Shown piece by piece: positions 63,251 through 64,000 of a DNA stretch of 64,000 nt. Source of the DNA: an uncultured Brachyspira sp. (GTDB taxonomy: Bacteria > Spirochaetota > Brachyspiria > Brachyspirales > Brachyspiraceae); the NCBI RefSeq assembly GCF_949287625.1, contig NZ_CASEGO010000003.1, forward strand, positions 10,183 to 74,182. The letters run 5' to 3'. Position numbers and translations under genes: made by a program. The first letter of the stretch is position 1, and every line of letters starts with the position of its first letter. The notes under the pieces were generated by a model, which did no database searches, was not told where the DNA came from, and worked only from the letters and a program-made list of their open reading frames with translations.

Positions 63251-63868
63251 TTAGATGATGCTATCTCTTATATGCGGAAGTAAATTGTAAATAGAAGTTC
63301 CTATTGTGCTTTCAAAATATGATTTTATTTCAAATACTTTCTTCCACCTTAAAGCACTTTGAGGAAATGTACCATATCTTAAAGCTACATCTATGAACCT
63401 TTTTTCTAAAATACAAAAACCTGTAGGTAAAGCAAGACTGTCGCATAATTGAATAAGCAAATCATAATCATCATACACAGCATTACTTATGAACTCTTTC
63501 ATAAAGTTATAGTCATCTTCAGACATATCAAATTTTCCTATTGCTGTGTTTATATCCTGTATCATGAATGCATGACTTATGCATATTTGAGCCAATTTAT
63601 CCCAGCCGTATTTAATGCAGTATTTGTAACCGTCTATTAAATGTCTTTCAGCACTTATTCCAGTATATCTTCCTATGTCATGAAGAAGCCCGAATATGTA
63701 GGCATCATCTTCATCTAGTTTTTTGTTTTTAGAGTTTTTATTGTAGTGTGATGCTATTATTCTTGCAGCTTTGGCAGTGTATCTTGAATGTTCAGCCCAA
63801 GGAGTTGGGTTTGATTTATATGCTTTGTTTAATTCGTATTCAGCTCTTTCTAAATCTAGTATGTCCAT
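63251..63868 (-). CDS. HD-domain phosphohydrolase-like protein
   Basis: 205 aa. HD superfamily: HSRYTAKAARIIASHY supplies the first His, FGLLHDIGRYTG the HD pair, and LLIQLCDSLALPTGF the distal Asp. Single-domain proteins of this size act on nucleotides or other phosphate esters; the substrate is not predictable. No recognised partner gene. It lies between two exact 38-bp direct repeats. Confidence 0.82.
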   Translation of the reverse strand: MDILDLERAEYELNKAYKSNPTPWAEHSRYTAKAARIIASHYNKNSKNKKLDEDDAYIFGLLHDIGRYTGISAERHLIDGYKYCIKYGWDKLAQICISHAFMIQDINTAIGKFDMSEDDYNFMKEFISNAVYDDYDLLIQLCDSLALPTGFCILEKRFIDVALRYGTFPQSALRWKKVFEIKSYFESTIGTSIYNLLPHIRDSII

Positions 63869-63902
63869 ATGTGTATTTTATAACTTTTTTCAAAAAATAA
63901 AT

Positions 63903-63940
63903 AGTATATACTGAAAATTTTTAAGTTTGTCAATTTTTTA
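63903..63940. repeat. 38-bp direct repeat, right copy
   Basis: Identical to 62982-63019. Its TTTGTCAA part contributes a -35-like hexamer to the promoter just downstream. Confidence 0.85.
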
Positions 63941-63954
63941 ATTTATGGTATAAT
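63927..63954 (+). promoter_or_regulatory. Promoter built partly from a terminal repeat
   Basis: TTGTCA (63927-63932) inside the 38-bp repeat, a 16-bp spacer and a perfect TATAAT (63949-63954). The next gene starts at 63961, about where transcription would begin, so its mRNA may have little or no leader. Confidence 0.6.
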
Positions 63955-63960
63955 CAAAAT

Positions 63961-64000
63961 ATGGATTTTAATTTAACAGACGAAGAAATAAAATTTTTGA
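63961..64000 (+). CDS. Start of an unidentified gene (partial, runs off the window)
   Basis: An ATG at 63961 opens a frame of 13 codons (MDFNLTDEEIKFL) to the window edge. No ribosome binding site is seen; the promoter's -10 box ends 6 nt upstream. Too short to assign. Confidence 0.5.
   Translation, partial: MDFNLTDEEIKFL

Noticed and set aside
1..64000. CRISPR array
   Set aside because: Repeats in the window are dispersed or simple tandem duplications; none show regular spacers, and no cas genes occur.

Overview
The window is chromosomal DNA of very low G+C with spirochaete-type gene content: many lipoproteins with a Cys lipobox, LptC/OstA-type envelope export genes, DUF285 (BspA-like) repeat proteins, a DUF4912 protein, and intergenic repeats with G+C-rich cores in an AT-rich background. 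Taken together this points to Brachyspira. That assignment rests on recognising gene families and composition, not on a database search. Genes lie on both strands in short operons, and most intergenic gaps hold a hairpin terminator or a dispersed repeat.

Layout. 1-10.6 kb: the tail of an unidentified gene, pyrG, a repeat element, a MetNIQ-type ABC operon carrying an unusual DUF169 gene, dcd, pgi, a BioD-like ATPase and a GH57 4-alpha-glucanotransferase. 10.7-11.8 kb: an insertion sequence with a decayed transposase and a 16-bp target duplication. 11.9-17.5 kb: glmS, two tandem repeat elements, a polytopic membrane protein, an ABC substrate-binding lipoprotein and truA. 17.6-21.2 kb: tRNA-Ser and tRNA-Arg, then kdsC, lptC-like, lptA/ostA-like and a lipoprotein gene, overlapping head to tail. 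21.5-28.5 kb: an outer-membrane-type protein and a tandem family of lipoproteins sharing an NPRYYY motif. 28.6-35.7 kb: radC with an XRE regulator, an orphan DNA methylase, a TM2 protein, a phasin-like/UbiB pair, tRNA-Asn and a DUF4912 protein. 35.8-43.5 kb: an IspH fused to a polytopic UbiA-like membrane domain, rpmB, a gltD-like oxidoreductase, a lipoprotein plus TolA-like/LysM protein pair, and a Gfo/Idh/MocA oxidoreductase. 43.6-51.1 kb: scpA, a DUF285-DUF4132 fusion cluster, a dGTPase and a GH4 glycosidase. 51.2-54 kb: repeat elements around uvrD/pcrA. 54-60.9 kb: a beta-glucoside/muropeptide-type PTS locus (HPr-like, BglG-type regulator, EIIB, MupG-like, EIIC, GH1, EIIA). 61-64 kb: a PepSY-like protein, folC, repeats flanking an HD-domain gene, and the start of a further gene.

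The most unusual signals are: (1) a family of roughly 260-275 bp non-coding elements with terminal inverted repeats and a variable G+C-rich hairpin core; (2) the IspH-membrane fusion; (3) a PTS EIIC that appears to lack about 60 residues in frame; (4) an HPr paralogue that keeps His15 but has lost the Ser46 site, next to a PRD regulator; (5) the DUF285-DUF4132 cluster; and (6) the tandem NPRYYY lipoproteins, in which even the terminators are duplicated.
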